Assembly (NCBI RefSeq): GCF_900142175.1
Contig: NZ_FQZX01000002.1
Location: 415,317 to 479,316 of the forward strand
DNA from: Maribacter aquivivus
Lineage (GTDB): Bacteria; Bacteroidota; Bacteroidia; Flavobacteriales; Flavobacteriaceae
Reading direction: 5' to 3'
Length of the DNA stretch: 64,000 nucleotides
Shown here piece by piece: positions 62,566-64,000 of the stretch (its first letter is position 1; each line of letters begins with the position of its first letter). The notes beneath the pieces were generated by a model. That model ran no database searches, was not told the origin of the DNA, and saw only the letters and a program-made list of their open reading frames with translations. Both the position numbers and the translations under genes were made by a program.

Positions 62566-63684
62566 ATGCATTTAAATATTGCGGTTTTAGAAGGAGACGG
62601 AATTGGACCTGAGGTCGTAGCACAATCTATTAAGTGTCTACGTTCTGTTGAAGAAACTTTTGGCCATAGTTTTACCTTTCAAAAAGGACTCATCGGTGCT
62701 TCTGCTATTAAACAGACCGGCAGTCCATTGCCAAAAGAAACTCTAAAACTTTGTAAAAGTACCGATGCTACATTATTTGGTGCTTTGGGCCTACCTGAAT
62801 TTGATAACAACCCCAAAGCAAAAGTTTGGCCAGAACAAGGGCTATTGAAATTACGCAAGAAATTAGGTCTGTTTGCAAATATTAGACCTGTTAAAGTTTT
62901 TCCATCTTTAGTTAAGCAATCCCCTTTATCAAAAGCTCAAGTAAAAGATACAGACTTAGTAATTTTTAGAGAATTATCTGGAGGAATTTACTACGGTGAA
63001 AAAACTTTTGACGAAGAAAAGAATATTGCAACAGATATATGTTCTTATAGTGAATCTGAAATTAGTAGAATTACTCATTTAGCGTTCAAATCTGCTCGTT
63101 CCAGAAAAAAGAAAGTAACCTTGGTAGACAAAGCTAATGTACTTGAAACTTCGCGATTATGGCGACGTGTGGTAACGCAAATATCCGAGAGCTACCCAGA
63201 TGTAGAGCTTAACTATCAATTGATAGACAATGCTGCCGTACAGATGGTTTTAAATCCCGCTCAATTTGATGTCATTTTAACCGACAATATGTTTGGAGAT
63301 ATTCTTTCTGATCAAGGTAGCGTAATTGCAGGTTCAATAGGACTTTTACCATCAGCTTCTGTAGGACTTGAGCATGCTATGTTCGAACCTATTCACGGTT
63401 CTTACCCAGATGCAGCAGGTAAAAATATTGCAAACCCAGTAGCTTCTATATTAAGTATGGCCATGCTATTGCAACATTTTAAAATGAATGAAGAATCTGA
63501 TGCCGTTGTAGCAGCAGTTTTAAAATCATTTTCTAAAAAAATAGTAACCCCAGATATTTTAGGAAGTTCTAAATATGGTACTAACTATGTTGGCGATTTT
63601 ATTGCCGACAATATCATGGAACTAGATGGTAATTTCAGTATTAACGATGAAAATATCGGCTTAGGAAAATCTACTATTATCTAA
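62566..63684 (+). CDS. leuB: 3-isopropylmalate dehydrogenase
   Basis: Oxidises 3-isopropylmalate with NAD+ in leucine synthesis. The 372-aa protein carries the family signatures: GDGIGPEVV near the N-terminus, the substrate-binding region RKKLGLFANIRPVKVF, VDKANVLETSRLWR, and the metal-binding TDNMFGDILSDQGS with the final EPIHGSYPDAAGKNIANPVA. It directly follows leuA. No leuC/leuD is in the window after it. Confidence 0.96.
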   Translation: MHLNIAVLEGDGIGPEVVAQSIKCLRSVEETFGHSFTFQKGLIGASAIKQTGSPLPKETLKLCKSTDATLFGALGLPEFDNNPKAKVWPEQGLLKLRKKLGLFANIRPVKVFPSLVKQSPLSKAQVKDTDLVIFRELSGGIYYGEKTFDEEKNIATDICSYSESEISRITHLAFKSARSRKKKVTLVDKANVLETSRLWRRVVTQISESYPDVELNYQLIDNAAVQMVLNPAQFDVILTDNMFGDILSDQGSVIAGSIGLLPSASVGLEHAMFEPIHGSYPDAAGKNIANPVASILSMAMLLQHFKMNEESDAVVAAVLKSFSKKIVTPDILGSSKYGTNYVGDFIADNIMELDGNFSINDENIGLGKSTII

Positions 63685-63685
63685 A

Positions 63686-64000
63686 TTATTCACTTACCAA
63701 TTCGGTCATCAATTCATTAAAATTCTTTTTGAATTCAACAAATTTATCACCTGTGGCGGGACCGTTAAATCCTGTATGAATTTTTCGAACATTCCCCTTT
63801 TTATCAATAAATATTGTGGTTGGGTATGAAAGTACATGGTTTAACATCGGTAATTTTTCTTGTGCCTTTTGTTTATCATAAGTACCATACTGCGCTAATA
63901 AAATAGGATAGTTCACCCCTATTCTATCTTTTAATCGCTCAATACCTTTTATTGCTATTTCTTTAGTTTTTGCTGATTCAAAAGTTAAGCCTATAATTTC
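63686..64000 (-). CDS. TlpA-like thioredoxin protein, C-terminal part (cut by window edge)
   Basis: The frame runs open through the end of the window; reading back from the edge gives EIIGLTFESAKTKEIAIKGI joined to VNYPILLAQYGTYDK and the cis-Pro region SYPTTIFIDKKGNVRKIHTGF, typical of the C-terminal half of a TlpA/AhpC-TSA thioredoxin fold. A GTG inside the frame near 63916 is not a real start. The N-terminal part with the CxxC motif and any lipobox is outside the window. It is convergent with leuB. Confidence 0.8.
   Translation of the reverse strand, partial: EIIGLTFESAKTKEIAIKGIERLKDRIGVNYPILLAQYGTYDKQKAQEKLPMLNHVLSYPTTIFIDKKGNVRKIHTGFNGPATGDKFVEFKKNFNELMTELVSE

Noticed and set aside
1..64000. 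tRNA, rRNA, CRISPR, insertion sequence or prophage
   Set aside because: No cloverleaf-like tRNA with a TTCGANNC arm, no repeat-spacer array, no transposase or integrase and no phage structural genes were found on reading both strands.

Overview
The window looks like chromosomal DNA of a marine-type member of the Flavobacteriaceae (phylum Bacteroidota). It is AT-rich. Many short lipoproteins carry Bacteroidota-style lipoboxes, and several families are typical of the group (DUF4251, DUF4252, DUF1835, short MutS2, fused E1 alpha/beta). Promoter -7 boxes match the Bacteroidota consensus TAnnTTTG rather than TATAAT. Genus cannot be fixed from the sequence alone. I saw no rRNA, tRNA, CRISPR array, insertion sequence, phage gene or attachment site. 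Most of the window is housekeeping DNA with a few accessory modules.

Layout. 0.2-6 kb: envelope and folding genes (two FKBP-type prolyl isomerases, a TlpA-like thioredoxin lipoprotein coupled to a sialidase-like lipoprotein, a DUF4251 lipoprotein, and two paralogous small secreted proteins around an HPF/RaiA ribosome factor). 6-7 kb: a TerC-family membrane protein. 7.0-12.75 kb, minus strand: a compact seven-gene biosynthetic operon (flavoprotein, methyltransferase, type III polyketide synthase, FabL/FabI-like SDR, FabZ-like dehydratase, ketosynthase, acyl carrier protein). 12.8-16.2 kb: OmpA lipoprotein, lipocalin-like lipoprotein and a fused 2-oxoacid dehydrogenase E1. 16.3-26.5 kb: 2OG oxygenase, SUI1/YciH, DUF1835, nucleoside phosphorylase, polyphosphate kinase with an overlapping cytosolic binding-protein-like gene, response regulator, Ung, MutS2 and a DCC protein. 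26.6-45.8 kb: envelope and metabolic genes (AsmA/DUF748-like, dicarboxylate symporter, chorismate synthase, LpxH-like hydrolase, YdiJ-like oxidase, TlpA/DUF4369, beta-propeller lipoprotein, rhomboid, LpxL-like acyltransferase, GlmM, AcpH, GGT, LURP-one protein), ending in a bacterial ionotropic-glutamate-receptor-like K+ channel. 46.4-49.5 kb: a self-cleaving-type XRE/S24 repressor divergent from a radical SAM and DUF4130 pair predicted to act on DNA, with a tandem operator array between them. 49.8-64 kb: OsmC, a homologous pair of small membrane proteins, KdgK, hydrolases, panB-lspA-rluA, DUF4252, EamA, a TPR-like protein, leuA-leuB and the 3' part of another TlpA-like gene cut by the window edge.

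The two best candidates for under-described systems are these. (1) The type III PKS operon looks like a hybrid: a dedicated ACP/ketosynthase/dehydratase/enoyl-reductase set would build an acyl chain, the type III PKS would extend and cyclise it, and a methyltransferase plus flavoprotein would tailor it. (2) The XRE/S24-radical SAM-DUF4130 module has the look of a damage-inducible DNA repair or modification unit. Its promoters lie within or beside three to four near-palindromes spaced about two helical turns apart. The glutamate-receptor-like channel, a thrice-occurring 12-bp palindrome and a fused divergent promoter are smaller but concrete oddities.
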